The notes beneath the pieces were generated by a model. That model was given only the letters and a program-made list of their open reading frames with translations, ran no database searches and was not told where the DNA came from. DNA of 64,000 nucleotides from Candidatus Gastranaerophilales bacterium. Its GTDB lineage: Bacteria > Cyanobacteriota > Vampirovibrionia > Gastranaerophilales > Gastranaerophilaceae. Both the position numbers and the translations under genes were made by a program. This document shows positions 40,599 through 49,809 of this stretch, piece after piece (within the stretch, counting starts at the first letter, position 1; each line of letters begins with the position of its first letter). The stretch lies in the NCBI GenBank assembly GCA_944324945.1, contig CALUYE010000001.1, forward strand, positions 310,001 through 374,000. Direction: 5' to 3'.

Positions 40599-41357
40599 AT
40601 GTTTGATACTTTAAAAATGAAATTATGGCAAAAAAATCAATTTATACCTGATATTAAAAATGCCAAAATAAAAGAACAATTCAGAGGACTTCCTGTTTTG
40701 GATGATTCTTGTTTGGATAATGGTATTGATGTTAATAAAATCTGCCCGACAGGCGCTCTTAAAATAAATCCTTTATCTATTGATATGGGTTTGTGTACAT
40801 TATGCGGAAGATGTATAAATAAATGTACTAAAGGCGCAATTAAATTCAGCAATTATTATAAACTTGCTGCGGATAATAGGGATAAACTGATTGTAACTAA
40901 AGAAATCACTCCTGAAATATATCATAAGCGCGCAATTGATGTAAGAAAAGAAATATATTCAATCTTTAACCGCTCAATTAAATTCAGACAGGTATCAGCA
41001 GGCGGTTGTAACGGTTGCGAGATGGAATTAAACGCATGTTCCAACGCAAATTTTGATATGGGAAGGTATGGAATTGATTTTGTTGCATCCCCGCGCCATG
41101 CGGACGGTATTGTAATAACAGGCCCCATAACAAAAAATATGGCATACGCTCTTGAAGACTGCTATAAATCAACCCCTGATCCTAAGGTTGTTATATTGTG
41201 CGGAGCATGTGCAATTTCAGGCGGTATATTTAAAGATTCCAAAGAGTTAAACCGTGAATTTTTGGATAAATATAAAATAGATCTTTATATTCCCGGCTGT
41301 CCTGTTCATCCTTTGACTTTTATAAATGCAATTTTGGATTTTATAAGAAAGAAATAA
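40599..41357 (+). CDS. hyfI: Ferredoxin-like domain fused to NuoB/HyfI-type small subunit
   Basis: 252-residue electron-transfer subunit. Residues ~20-90 are ferredoxin-like (as HyfH): one complete cluster motif CTLCGRCINKC; the other cluster looks degenerate, with only DSC and ICPTGA visible. Residues ~125-252 are the small-subunit domain with all four ligands of the proximal 4Fe-4S cluster (GGCNGCEMEL, LCGACAISGG and GCPVHP). So electrons can reach the interface with the large subunit even though its NiFe site is missing. Usually HyfH and HyfI are separate genes; here they are one chain. Last gene of the operon, followed by a strong terminator. Confidence 0.88.
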   Translation: MFDTLKMKLWQKNQFIPDIKNAKIKEQFRGLPVLDDSCLDNGIDVNKICPTGALKINPLSIDMGLCTLCGRCINKCTKGAIKFSNYYKLAADNRDKLIVTKEITPEIYHKRAIDVRKEIYSIFNRSIKFRQVSAGGCNGCEMELNACSNANFDMGRYGIDFVASPRHADGIVITGPITKNMAYALEDCYKSTPDPKVVILCGACAISGGIFKDSKELNREFLDKYKIDLYIPGCPVHPLTFINAILDFIRKK

Positions 41358-41358
41358 A

Positions 41359-41393
41359 AAAATACCGCAAACAAAGTTGTTTGCGGTATTTTT
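41359..41393. terminator. Strong terminator between convergent operons
   Basis: AAAATACCGCAAAC, loop AAAGTT, GTTTGCGGTATTTT: 14-bp perfect stem with flanking A- and T-runs, so it can serve the hydrogenase-related operon and the rubrerythrin gene. Confidence 0.92.
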
Positions 41394-41407
41394 AAAAGTG
41401 TTTATTT

Positions 41408-41938
41408 TTAGAATAATCTTTCTAATAAGCCTTTAAATGCAGCGCCGTGGCGTGCTTCATCTCTTGCCATTTCATGAACCGTGTCATGGATTGCGTCGTA
41501 GCCAAGTTCTTTTGCTCTTTTTGCAATTTCCGCTTTAGCTGCGCAAGCGCCTGTTTCAGCATCAACTCTTGCTTGAAGATTTTCTTTTGTTGAAGGTGAA
41601 ACAACTTCGCCCAATAATTCCGCAAATTTAGCGGCATGTTCAGCTTCTTCAAAAGCTATTCTTTTGTATGCTTCCGCTACTTCGGGATAACCTTCTCTGT
41701 CTGCTACTCTTGACATTGCAAGATACATACCTACTTCGCAGCATTCGCCGTTAAAGTGGTCTTTTAAACCTTGCAATACAACGGCATCAACGTCTTTTCC
41801 GATACCTACTTCATGAACGCAGGCAAAAGAACCGTCTCCTGCTTTGTTAAATTTAGTTGCTCCGCATTGGGGGCATTTTTCGGGAGCTTCGGGAGCTTCA
41901 ACAGTGTAGCCGCATACTGCACAAACCCATTTTGTCAT
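41408..41938 (-). CDS. rbr: Reverse rubrerythrin (rubredoxin domain first)
   Basis: Non-haem iron peroxidase that reduces hydrogen peroxide in anaerobes. 176 residues. The rubredoxin-like iron site comes first (CAVCGY near residue 6 and CPQCGA near 22), then the diiron four-helix bundle with the E-x-x-H pairs [12 protein letters not shown] and DEARHGAAF, plus the [11 protein letters not shown] helix. This order is the reverse of classical rubrerythrin. GGAGAG upstream of the ATG. Downstream of the isocitrate dehydrogenase by 14 bases, so cotranscribed; terminator follows. Indicates an anaerobic, oxygen-stress-tolerant lifestyle. Confidence 0.93.
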   Translation of the reverse strand: MTKWVCAVCGYTVEAPEAPEKCPQCGATKFNKAGDGSFACVHEVGIGKDVDAVVLQGLKDHFNGECCEVGMYLAMSRVADREGYPEVAEAYKRIAFEEAEHAAKFAELLGEVVSPSTKENLQARVDAETGACAAKAEIAKRAKELGYDAIHDTVHEMARDEARHGAAFKGLLERLF

Positions 41939-41952
41939 TTTTTTCTCTCCTT

Positions 41953-42954
41953 TTAAACTGTCAGTTTTTTTATTATTTCATTTGTGAATTCTTCTGTTGT
42001 GGCACTTCCTTTTAAATCAGGCGTTAAATATTTGCCTTCTTTCAGGGTTTCAAAAAGAGCAAGCTCTATTTTTTTTGCTTTTTCTTTTTCGCCTATATAT
42101 TCAAGCATCATTATAGCGCTTCTTAAAAGCCCTGTCGGGTTTGCCGTATTTTTCCCCGCAATATCGGGAGCAGAGCCGTGAACCGCTTCAAAAACCGCAC
42201 AATCTTTCCCTATATTTGCACTTTGTGCTACTCCTAAACCTCCGATTAACCCTGCGCATAGGTCTGATGCTATATCGCCGTATAAATTAGGCATAACCAT
42301 AACATCAAATTGAGAAGGATTAACCACAAGCTGCATGCAAAGATTGTCTATTAATATTTCTCTTGTTTTAATTTCGCTGTATTTTTTTGCAAGTTCTCTG
42401 AAACAATCCAAAAACATACCGTCTGCAAGCTTTGAAATGTTTGCTTTTGAAACGGCGCATACTTCTTTTCTGTTGTTTTTGATTGCATATTGGAATGCAA
42501 AGTCGCAAATTCTTTCGCATCCTTTTTTTGTTATGAGTTTTATTCCATGGATTGTGTTTTCATCAATTTTTTCTTCAAGACCCGCGTAAATATCTTCCGT
42601 ATTTTCCCTTATTACGACTAAATCAACATCTTCAAAAGGGGTTTTAATGTTTGGGAGGTTCTTGCTCGGGCGGATATTTGCGTATAAATCGAATAGTTGT
42701 CTTAATTGAACGTTTACGGATTTAAACCCGTAGCCAATAGGCGTTGTGATGGGTGCTTTCAGGCAGACTCTGTTTTTTTTGATTGATTCTATCGTATTTG
42801 AAGGCAAAACGCTGCCGTATTTTTCAAGAGCGAGTTTACCTGCTTGTTGCTTGTCCCAGTTGATTTCAACATTTGCTTTTTTTATTATTTCAACAACGCT
42901 TTTTGATATTTCAGGGCCTATTCCATCGCCCTCTATTAAGGTTATATTATACAA
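41953..42954 (-). CDS. NAD-dependent isocitrate dehydrogenase (IDH/IMDH family)
   Basis: Oxidative decarboxylation of isocitrate to 2-oxoglutarate, or of a related substrate. 333 residues. N-terminus [16 protein letters not shown], the substrate-discriminating [14 protein letters not shown] segment (isocitrate type, unlike the VRELTGGIYFG of isopropylmalate dehydrogenases), metal-binding [19 protein letters not shown] and the cofactor region [19 protein letters not shown]. The start is a TTG at 42954, overlapping the end of the previous gene; it alone gives the full family N-terminus and has GGGGA about 9 bases upstream. Homoisocitrate is an alternative substrate. Coupled to the LeuD-like subunit, giving isomerase plus dehydrogenase. 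Confidence 0.85.
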   Translation of the reverse strand: MYNITLIEGDGIGPEISKSVVEIIKKANVEINWDKQQAGKLALEKYGSVLPSNTIESIKKNRVCLKAPITTPIGYGFKSVNVQLRQLFDLYANIRPSKNLPNIKTPFEDVDLVVIRENTEDIYAGLEEKIDENTIHGIKLITKKGCERICDFAFQYAIKNNRKEVCAVSKANISKLADGMFLDCFRELAKKYSEIKTREILIDNLCMQLVVNPSQFDVMVMPNLYGDIASDLCAGLIGGLGVAQSANIGKDCAVFEAVHGSAPDIAGKNTANPTGLLRSAIMMLEYIGEKEKAKKIELALFETLKEGKYLTPDLKGSATTEEFTNEIIKKLTV

Positions 42955-43459
42955 GTTTAAAATCCCCGTTTTTCTTTAAATGTTCTACAAGCCCGCCGTC
43001 TTGAAGAAGTTTAATCATAACATCGGGCAGCGGAGTAATTTTGATTTCGATATTTTTTGTTAAATCTTTTATGATTCCGTTTTTGATATCAAGTTCTAAT
43101 TCATCGTTATTATCAATTTTATCGGTGTCGCATTCAATCGCTAAAAGACCTATATTGATTGCGTTTCTGTAAAAAATTCTTGCAAAAGATTTTGCAATAA
43201 CAGCACCCACTCCCGCAATTTTAATTATTTGAGGGGCATGTTCTCTTGAAGAACCAAGTCCGAAATTATTCCCAGCTACAATAAAATCTCCTTTTTTTAC
43301 GTTTTTTGCAAAATTAATATCTGCATCTTCAAGAACATGTTTTGAAAATTCTTCCAGATCGTTTCTTAAATGAAAAAGTCTGCCGGGTGCAATATGGTCT
43401 GTTGAAATATTATCGCCAAACTTAAAAACTTTCCCTTTTTTTATATAATCTTCACTCAT
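42947..43459 (-). CDS. Aconitase/isopropylmalate isomerase small subunit (LeuD-like)
   Basis: Swivel-domain subunit of a two-subunit hydro-lyase, 170 residues: KFGDNISTDHIAPGRLF, the phosphate-binding NFGLGSSREHAPQIIK and the FARIFYRNAINIGL segment. In this form the enzyme isomerises 2- to 3-hydroxy tricarboxylates or isopropylmalate, depending on the large subunit. It overlaps an isocitrate-type dehydrogenase, so citrate/isocitrate (or homocitrate) is likelier than isopropylmalate. The large 4Fe-4S subunit is not in the window and would have to be supplied from elsewhere. Confidence 0.85.
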   Translation of the reverse strand: MSEDYIKKGKVFKFGDNISTDHIAPGRLFHLRNDLEEFSKHVLEDADINFAKNVKKGDFIVAGNNFGLGSSREHAPQIIKIAGVGAVIAKSFARIFYRNAINIGLLAIECDTDKIDNNDELELDIKNGIIKDLTKNIEIKITPLPDVMIKLLQDGGLVEHLKKNGDFKLV

Positions 43460-43512
43460 TTTAACTCCTGATTATTTTTCTAAATTATATAATAAAAATA
43501 ATTTTCAAGCCA

Positions 43513-44199
43513 TTAAGAGAAAAAATGTCCGCGTTTGGAATTAAGAGTTATATTATCAAAGGAATAAAGCGCTGCGGGACGTTTTGAGACTGATTTTGTA
43601 ACTTCGTTTGTTTCAACAAGAATGTTTGATGATAACATTTTTTTTCTGAAGTTTCTTTTATCAAGCTGTTTTTTCAAAATCAACTCGTAAGATTTTTGTA
43701 ATTCCGTTAAGGTAAATTTTTTGGGAAGAAGCTGGAAAGCTATCGGACATAATTCAAGTCTTTCGCGAGTTCTTTTAAGGGAATATTCTATAATTTCTTT
43801 GTGGTCGAATGCTAAAGGAGGAAGTTTTTCAACATCATACCATTGAATATCTGCAACCCCTTCAAGATTTCTTGTATCAAGTTTAATATCTTCCGCTCTC
43901 AAAAGCGCAAAATAAGCACACGTAATAACACGCGCGTTAGGATATCTCAAAGGATCTCCAAATGTGTATAATTGTTCAAGATAAATATTTTGTACCGATG
44001 TTTTTTCTTTTAAAACGCGAAGTGCTGCATCGTCGATATTTTCGGATAATCTGATAAATCCTCCGGGGATTGACCATTTTCCTCTGAAGGGTTCGTTTAC
44101 ACGTTTTACAAGTAAAACTTTTAATTTGTTGTTGTGTATTGTTAAAATTACAACGTCGACTGTTACTTCGTGTGTCTTTGTTTCTGCAAATGTTCTCAT
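43513..44199 (-). CDS. Nudix-domain protein, NrtR-like transcriptional regulator
   Basis: 228 residues. The N-terminal ~145 residues form a Nudix fold (VDVVILTIHNNKLKVLLVKR, FRGKWSIPGGFI). The Nudix box is degenerate: the first Glu and Arg are present (GFIRLSE...LRVLKEKT), but RE becomes RV and the EE pair becomes EK, so hydrolysis is doubtful. The C-terminal part (PKKFTLTELQKSYELIL, KRNFRKKML) is the winged-helix domain found in NrtR and related ADP-ribose/NAD-responsive regulators. It is first in the operon with the LeuD-like and isocitrate dehydrogenase genes, and divergent from ilvD; palindromes lie in the divergent promoter region. Probable sensor-regulator of these genes; the ligand is inferred. 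Confidence 0.78.
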   Translation of the reverse strand: MRTFAETKTHEVTVDVVILTIHNNKLKVLLVKRVNEPFRGKWSIPGGFIRLSENIDDAALRVLKEKTSVQNIYLEQLYTFGDPLRYPNARVITCAYFALLRAEDIKLDTRNLEGVADIQWYDVEKLPPLAFDHKEIIEYSLKRTRERLELCPIAFQLLPKKFTLTELQKSYELILKKQLDKRNFRKKMLSSNILVETNEVTKSVSKRPAALYSFDNITLNSKRGHFFS

Positions 44200-44218
44200 A
44201 GCCTTATGTTACAATAAA

Positions 44219-44250
44219 TGATATTTAATATCAAGTGTTGCATTTGCAAC
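44219..44250. promoter_or_regulatory. Inverted repeats in the nudix/ilvD divergent promoter region
   Basis: GATAT-TTA-ATATC around 44219-44231 and GTTGCA-TT-TGCAAC at 44237-44250. They lie between the two start codons and are candidate operators for the Nudix-type regulator. The ilvD -10 (TATAAT at 44297-44302) is downstream. Confidence 0.35.
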
Positions 44251-44326
44251 TTAATTTTATTATTGTTAAAAAAATAAAATAATGTTTTAATAGTTATATA
44301 ATTACAAAATCAAAAGGAATTAAACA

Positions 44327-45985
44327 ATGAGAAGCGATATTTTAAAAACAGGAGTAGAACATGCGCCTCACAGGGCTCTTTTATATGCAGGAGGACTTTC
44401 CGATAAAAATATTAAAAAACCCTTTATAGGGATTGCAAGTTCTTTTTCTGATTTAGTTCCGGGACATGCAGGAATGCGTGATTTAGAAAGGCAGATAGAA
44501 AAAGGAATTCATTCAAACGGCGGACAAGCGTTTATTTTTGGAGTTCCTGCCGTGTGCGACGGTATTGCAATGGGACATTGCGGTATGAGATATTCGCTTC
44601 CAAGCAGAGATTTAATTGCGGATTGCGTTGAAACGGTCGCAAGTGCACATCAGCTGGACGGGCTTGTTTTATTGACAAATTGCGATAAAATTACCCCGGG
44701 GATGTTAATTGCCGCTTTAAGATTAAATATTCCTTCAATAATTGTAACCGCAGGACCTTCCCTGGAAGGTTTCTGTAAAGGCGAAACTCTTACTTTTATA
44801 AGAGGTTCATCGGAAGCTGTCGGAAGATATAGAGCAGGAGACATTTCAAAAGATAAATTAACCGAAATGGAACATTACGCATGTCCTACCATAGGTTCAT
44901 GTCAAGGGTTATATACAGCTAACACTCTTGCATGTTTATCTGAAGTAATGGGTATGAGTTTACCCGGCTGTGCTACTGCAAGCGCTGTTTCATCCAAAAA
45001 GAAAAGAATTGCTTTTGAATCGGGATATGCAATTTGCGATATGATAAAAGAAAATATCCTGCCCCGTGATATCGTAACAAAAGATGCGATAAGAAACGCT
45101 ATTGTAGTTGATTTAGCTTTAGGAGGTTCTACAAATTCAATTCTTCATCTTCTTGCAATAGCACAGAGTGCTGATATTGAGTTATCTTTGGATGATTTTG
45201 AAGAATTAAGCAATAAAATTCCTCAAATAATCAAGCTTGACCCTTCAAGCACTTTAACTATGACGGATTTGGATAATGCAGGGGGAATAGGAGGAGTATT
45301 TAAGACTCTTTTTGGTAAAACTCCCGAGTTTAAAGATACGAAAAACGTTATTGGTTTAAAGGTTTCGCAAATTGCGCAAGATGCATGGGTAAACAGCGAA
45401 GTTATAAAACCTCTTGATAATCCGATTACAAATAACCCCGGTCTTGCAATTTTACATGGTAATTTAGCTCCTGACGGTGCGGTTGTAAAAATTTCAGGGG
45501 TTGATAAAGATGTTTTTGAATTCAGCGGAAGAGCAAAAGTCTTTAACCATGAGGAAGATGCCATGAAGGCGATTGTTGATGATGTGGTTGTCGCAGGGGA
45601 TGTTGTAGTTATTCGCTATGAAGGCCCTAAAGGCGGCCCCGGTATGAGAGAGATGCTTGCTCCGACATCTTTACTTGTGGGTAAAGGGCTTGGTAAAAAA
45701 TGCGCTCTTATAACGGACGGAAGATTTTCAGGAGGCACAAGAGGCTTATGCATTGGTCATATTGCTCCTGAAGCATCCTTAGGAGGCATTATCGGATTAA
45801 TTGAAGACGGTGATATAATTGAAATTGATATAAATAAAAGAACAATTAATTTAAAAGTGGATGAAGAAGAGCTTGAAAAAAGAAAAGCAAACTTTAAACC
45901 CTACCAAAACGAGGTTCCGAAAGGATATCTTTCAAAATATCAAAGAAATGTATCTCAGGCAAACAAAGGGGCAATTGCTCAATAA
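44327..45985 (+). CDS. ilvD: Dihydroxy-acid dehydratase
   Basis: Penultimate step of Val/Ile/Leu biosynthesis: dihydroxy-isovalerate to keto-isovalerate, with a bound iron-sulfur cluster. 552 residues, normal length. Cluster and substrate motifs: [54 protein letters not shown]-terminal [15 protein letters not shown] and [27 protein letters not shown] is the ribosome site and TATAAT lies at 44297. Followed after 3 bases by an MCE protein, an unusual pairing. No other ilv genes in the window. Confidence 0.97.
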   Translation: MRSDILKTGVEHAPHRALLYAGGLSDKNIKKPFIGIASSFSDLVPGHAGMRDLERQIEKGIHSNGGQAFIFGVPAVCDGIAMGHCGMRYSLPSRDLIADCVETVASAHQLDGLVLLTNCDKITPGMLIAALRLNIPSIIVTAGPSLEGFCKGETLTFIRGSSEAVGRYRAGDISKDKLTEMEHYACPTIGSCQGLYTANTLACLSEVMGMSLPGCATASAVSSKKKRIAFESGYAICDMIKENILPRDIVTKDAIRNAIVVDLALGGSTNSILHLLAIAQSADIELSLDDFEELSNKIPQIIKLDPSSTLTMTDLDNAGGIGGVFKTLFGKTPEFKDTKNVIGLKVSQIAQDAWVNSEVIKPLDNPITNNPGLAILHGNLAPDGAVVKISGVDKDVFEFSGRAKVFNHEEDAMKAIVDDVVVAGDVVVIRYEGPKGGPGMREMLAPTSLLVGKGLGKKCALITDGRFSGGTRGLCIGHIAPEASLGGIIGLIEDGDIIEIDINKRTINLKVDEEELEKRKANFKPYQNEVPKGYLSKYQRNVSQANKGAIAQ

Positions 45986-45988
45986 AAT

Positions 45989-46645
45989 ATGAAAAGACAG
46001 ATTTTAGCAGAGATATTTATCTGGACTGTTATATTCGGAGTAATTTTCACGGGTGCAATTTTTATTTATTCCAAAATATTTATTGAGCCCAATCTTTATA
46101 ACATAAAATTTAAAGATATAGACGGTATTACAAACGGTTCTCCCGTAAGATTTATGGGAATGAATATAGGTTATGTAAGAAAATTGACTTCGGAAGCTAA
46201 ACACATTAATGTTCAAATTGTTGTAACAAAAAAAGATATGAAAATTCCAAACGGTACTGTTGCCCGTGTTGAATTTTACGGACTCGGGGGTTCTAAATCG
46301 ATTGAATTAATGCCTCCTGACGGATCATGCAACGTCGGAATTTTAACGGACAGTACGATAAGAATCAACGATGTTGCAAGAGAAGTGATAAGTATTGTTG
46401 AAATTATCGAAGGTATTGAAAGCTATGTCAAAGGCTTTAATAAAAGCGCAACAGAGAATATCTTAGATACCGTTAAAAAGTTTAAAGACACTTCATTTAA
46501 AAACGCAAATTCGCAAATGAATGACTTTGAAAAAACACAGGAAGAAAAAATTGAAAAAATAAGAATAAAAGAAAAAGAACTGAAGGATAAAATAGAAAAA
46601 GTAAACGAAAGCGCACAAAAGATTAATCAATTCATAAACAAATAA
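45989..46645 (+). CDS. MCE/MlaD-family lipid-transport protein
   Basis: 218 residues: N-terminal membrane helix (FIWTVIFGVIFTGAIFIYSK), an MCE domain at ~35-115 (GITNGSPVRFMGMNIGYVRK, then YGLGGSKSIELMPP, the typical closing strand), and a charged coiled-coil C-terminus (EEKIEKIRIKEKELKDKIEK). Predicted periplasmic lipid carrier component. More canonical than the MCE protein at 18276. It follows ilvD by 3 bases, so it is cotranscribed with it; no Mla permease or ATPase is adjacent. Confidence 0.87.
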   Translation: MKRQILAEIFIWTVIFGVIFTGAIFIYSKIFIEPNLYNIKFKDIDGITNGSPVRFMGMNIGYVRKLTSEAKHINVQIVVTKKDMKIPNGTVARVEFYGLGGSKSIELMPPDGSCNVGILTDSTIRINDVAREVISIVEIIEGIESYVKGFNKSATENILDTVKKFKDTSFKNANSQMNDFEKTQEEKIEKIRIKEKELKDKIEKVNESAQKINQFINK

Positions 46646-46679
46646 TTTTATGATATGATTGTCTTGAAGGGAAGTATAA

Positions 46680-47597
46680 ATGCCAAAAGAAATCGAAGTA
46701 GTAATTGATGTTGAAACAACAGGACTTGATTATACAAAAGAAAGAATAATCGAGTTCGCGGGAGTTAAGCTTGTAAACGGTAAAATAAAAGATAAATTTG
46801 AAACTCTGGTTAACCCCCACCAACACATAAGAAAATCTTCACAGGCAATCCATGGAATTTCTGAGGCGGATTTAGAAGGGGCACCTGAAGAAGAAGAAAT
46901 TTATCCAAAAATTTTTGAATTTATAGGAGATGCTCCGATTGTTGCGCATAATGCCATTTTTGACTATTCTTTTTTAAATAAAACTTCAAAAAGACTTTTT
47001 GATAAACCTTTTGAAAATAACTATATAGATACTCAAATGATGTTTAAAGAAGTGTATCCGCAGTATGAATCATGCGGATTGGATTCTCTTGTGAGTGTTT
47101 TTCAAGGAACAAACGAAAAAAGACACAGGGCCATGGGTGATGCTATGGCTTTAGCCGAATGTTATCCTAAATTGAAAGCTTTATATTATCAAAAATACAA
47201 CTGGCAGTTATCTCAAATTGATCATGTCGAATATTTGTTTGAAAGATATTTAAGGCTTCAAAGCGCAATCAATACCATGCAATCTGAAATTCAGGATTTG
47301 CGCTCCATATTTAAAATTTATTTTGAGCGCGGCGGAAAAGAAATTCAATCAAATACGGGTGAAATCTTAACCTATAACCATAAAAAAACTTTCTCATACG
47401 ATTTTTCGCAAATTAAAGAAACGCTTGATGAAATCGGTGCTTTAACAAAAGCGGTTAAATTAAACAATTCGTTTGTGGACAGATTGGTTGCAGGAAACAG
47501 CGTCTCTCAAGAGGTTAAAGATAAAATTAAATCCGCAAGAATAGAAATATCCGAAAATAAATCGTTCGGAATTATAAAACCCGAAAAAAATAAATAA
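46680..47597 (+). CDS. DEDDh 3'-5' exonuclease (DNA polymerase III epsilon-like)
   Basis: 305 residues. Residues 1 to ~170 are the exonuclease: VVIDVETTGLDYTKERIIEF (two acidic ligands), IVAHNAIFDYSFL (third), and HRAMGDAMA with the His and last Asp of DEDDh. The rest is a helical extension (EYLFERYLRLQSAINTMQSE) with no domain I recognise; it may bind a partner. As an isolated exonuclease without polymerase it could be the proofreading subunit of Pol III or an RNA/DNA processing nuclease. AAGGGAAG precedes the ATG, and TGATATGAT is a likely extended -10. Its end is 7 bases from the convergent glyS. Confidence 0.85.
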   Translation: MPKEIEVVIDVETTGLDYTKERIIEFAGVKLVNGKIKDKFETLVNPHQHIRKSSQAIHGISEADLEGAPEEEEIYPKIFEFIGDAPIVAHNAIFDYSFLNKTSKRLFDKPFENNYIDTQMMFKEVYPQYESCGLDSLVSVFQGTNEKRHRAMGDAMALAECYPKLKALYYQKYNWQLSQIDHVEYLFERYLRLQSAINTMQSEIQDLRSIFKIYFERGGKEIQSNTGEILTYNHKKTFSYDFSQIKETLDEIGALTKAVKLNNSFVDRLVAGNSVSQEVKDKIKSARIEISENKSFGIIKPEKNK

Positions 47598-47604
47598 TTT
47601 TTAA

Positions 47605-49659
47605 TTATAATTTTTCAAAATCGCAGACTTTTTCGAATTTTTCTTTAAGCATATTCAAAAGTGCCAATCTGTTTGTTTTGATTTTTTCATCTTTATCCAT
47701 AACAAGAACTTTTTCAAAAAATTCTTCTATGGGTTGATTTAATTGTTCTAAAGAAAGAATATATTTTTCAATATCGCTTGAATCTTCATTTTGGTTTAAA
47801 ATTGCGCTGTATAGATTTTTTTCTTCGTTTAAAACAAACAGACTATCATCAATTGAAGAAATTTGTTGATTTTTTAAGATTCTTAGAACTCTTTTTGCGT
47901 TTTCTTTTAATTTATCAAAAGATGCGTCTTTTTGAATTTTATTTATTACATTCAATCTTTTAATAAAACCGCCTAAATCACGCAACGGTTCTTGATTGGA
48001 GCATGATTGAATTAAGTTTGTATTAAATTCTTTTTCATACATAAACACGAGTCTTGCTATGAAAAATTCGTTTAATTCGTCTAAAATGGTATCTTCAAGT
48101 GCTGTCGAAAATTCATTCGATAACATTTTAAGAGAATTTTCAATAATTTTTTTTAAATTAAGTTTTAAATTCTTTTCAATTATTGTTCTCAAAACGCCAA
48201 TTGCGGCACGTCTTGCGCCAAGAGGGTCGTTTGAGCCTGTCGGGCGTTTTTTCTTTTTGTCTTTTTGGGTCGAGATAAATAAAGCGCAGATTGTATCAAT
48301 TTTATCCGCTATTGAAACAATTTGCCCCGTTATATCGCAAGCAAGCTCTGAATTAGCGCCAAGAGGGAAATAATGTTCGCAGATTCCTTTTGCAACTTCT
48401 TGTTTTTCTCCATCCAAAAGCGCGTAATTTTCTCCGATAAAACCTTGAAGTTCGGTAAATTCAAAAACAAGCTTTGTTGCTAAATCGCATTTTGCAAGTT
48501 TGGCGCATCTTAAAATGTCATTGTTATCTTCAATGTTTAATTTTTGCGATATGATTTTTGATAATTCAATCATCCTTTGGGTTTTATCGAATAAACTTCC
48601 CAATCCTTTTTGAAAAGTCATTCCTTTAAGATTTTCAAGTTTTGTTTCAAGTTTTGTTTTAGTGTCTTCTTTATAAAAGAAAACGCCGTCTTCAAGTCTT
48701 GCGCAGATAACTCTTTGATTACCCGCTTTTATGTTTGAAAAATCATCCCCGACATAATTTGCCATGGTGATAAAATGATTGGATAATCTTCCTTCCTTAT
48801 CCCATAAAGGAAAATATCTTTGATGCTGCGTCATAACCGTTGTTGTAACGATTGAAGGGATTTGCAGATATTTTTTATCAAAATCACATAAAACACTAAT
48901 CGGATATTCCGTAATATATGTTACTTCTTCAAGAAGATCTTCCATATCTTCAAATTTTATTTCAAGATTGTTTTTGTGTGCACAATCCTGCGCATTTTTA
49001 ATTATAAGTTCTCTTCTCTCTTCTTGATTTGCTATAACCTGAGCTGTTTTTAAGAGATTTAAGTAGTTTTTGGGTTCATCTATTACAAGAGTTTTGATTT
49101 TTGAATATCTGTGCCCTTTTGTTTGATTATTTGCTTTTTTATCAAGAACTTTTAAATCAACTGTTTCATTTCCCAAAAGCGCCATAACATTTTCAATCGG
49201 TCTGGAGAATTTTTCGCTGTTATAGCCCCAGCGCATAAAATGTGCGCCTTGAAGATTTAGAATTATACTTTCAACATTTTGTGCTAAAATTTGAGAAGTT
49301 TTCTTGCCTTTAATTTCAATTTTTGCCCAGATATAGTTATCTTTTTCGTATAAATCTTCTGTATTTGCACTGTTTTTTGAAGCAAAGCCAAGAGCTGCTT
49401 TTGTATAGCCGTTTTCATCCTTTGCTATATTTAAAATAGGGCCTTTGATATTTTTTGTTATCGTTTTTTGTTCAATATCCAATTCAAAAACCAAAACAGC
49501 CAAGCGTCTTGGGGTAGCATAAACTTTTATTTCTTTATAATCAAGTTCTTGTTCTTTAAATAACTTTTCAAAAGCACTCTTTAGCTGTTTAATTGCGCTC
49601 GGTATAAATTTATAAGGTAATTCCTGAACCAATATTTCCAATAAAAAATCTTTTTTCAT
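47605..49659 (-). CDS. glyS: Glycine-tRNA ligase beta subunit
   Basis: Beta subunit of the tetrameric bacterial glycyl-tRNA synthetase, needed for tRNA binding. 684 residues, normal. It begins KKDFLLEILVQELPYKFIPS; ATPRRLAVLV, ENYALLDGE-type HD-region and the C-terminal anticodon-binding domain (VFVMYEKEF, FFEKVLVMDKDEKIKTNRLA) fit the family. No Shine-Dalgarno is visible, and two TATAAT-like boxes end 9 and 14 bases before the ATG, so it is probably made from a very short leader. glyQ, normally adjacent, is not in the window, so the alpha subunit is encoded elsewhere. Confidence 0.95.
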   Translation of the reverse strand: MKKDFLLEILVQELPYKFIPSAIKQLKSAFEKLFKEQELDYKEIKVYATPRRLAVLVFELDIEQKTITKNIKGPILNIAKDENGYTKAALGFASKNSANTEDLYEKDNYIWAKIEIKGKKTSQILAQNVESIILNLQGAHFMRWGYNSEKFSRPIENVMALLGNETVDLKVLDKKANNQTKGHRYSKIKTLVIDEPKNYLNLLKTAQVIANQEERRELIIKNAQDCAHKNNLEIKFEDMEDLLEEVTYITEYPISVLCDFDKKYLQIPSIVTTTVMTQHQRYFPLWDKEGRLSNHFITMANYVGDDFSNIKAGNQRVICARLEDGVFFYKEDTKTKLETKLENLKGMTFQKGLGSLFDKTQRMIELSKIISQKLNIEDNNDILRCAKLAKCDLATKLVFEFTELQGFIGENYALLDGEKQEVAKGICEHYFPLGANSELACDITGQIVSIADKIDTICALFISTQKDKKKKRPTGSNDPLGARRAAIGVLRTIIEKNLKLNLKKIIENSLKMLSNEFSTALEDTILDELNEFFIARLVFMYEKEFNTNLIQSCSNQEPLRDLGGFIKRLNVINKIQKDASFDKLKENAKRVLRILKNQQISSIDDSLFVLNEEKNLYSAILNQNEDSSDIEKYILSLEQLNQPIEEFFEKVLVMDKDEKIKTNRLALLNMLKEKFEKVCDFEKL

Positions 49660-49809
49660 AATACAAAAATTATATTATAAAAACATGAAATTAAAAGCCT
49701 CGTTGAGTTCTTTTTTATTTATATTAAGAAAATGCAACAAATATCAAAATTTTTTTGAAAAATATCTTATTATGTGTCAAATTAATATTAGCAACATGAG
49801 GTATGAATT

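Noticed and set aside
39123-41357. Calling the complex a NiFe hydrogenase or formate hydrogenlyase
   Set aside because: The large subunit lacks the second Cys of the first motif and the whole C-terminal DPC-x2-C pair, and no formate dehydrogenase or hyp gene is present.
41422-41652. A 76-codon frame overlapping rubrerythrin in another phase
   Set aside because: It lies wholly inside the coding sequence for a conserved diiron protein and has no ribosome site.
41953-43459. leuB/leuD (leucine pathway) for the dehydrogenase and small subunit
   Set aside because: The dehydrogenase carries [10 protein letters not shown], the isocitrate type, not the RELTGG-type loop of isopropylmalate dehydrogenases; leuC and leuA are not adjacent.
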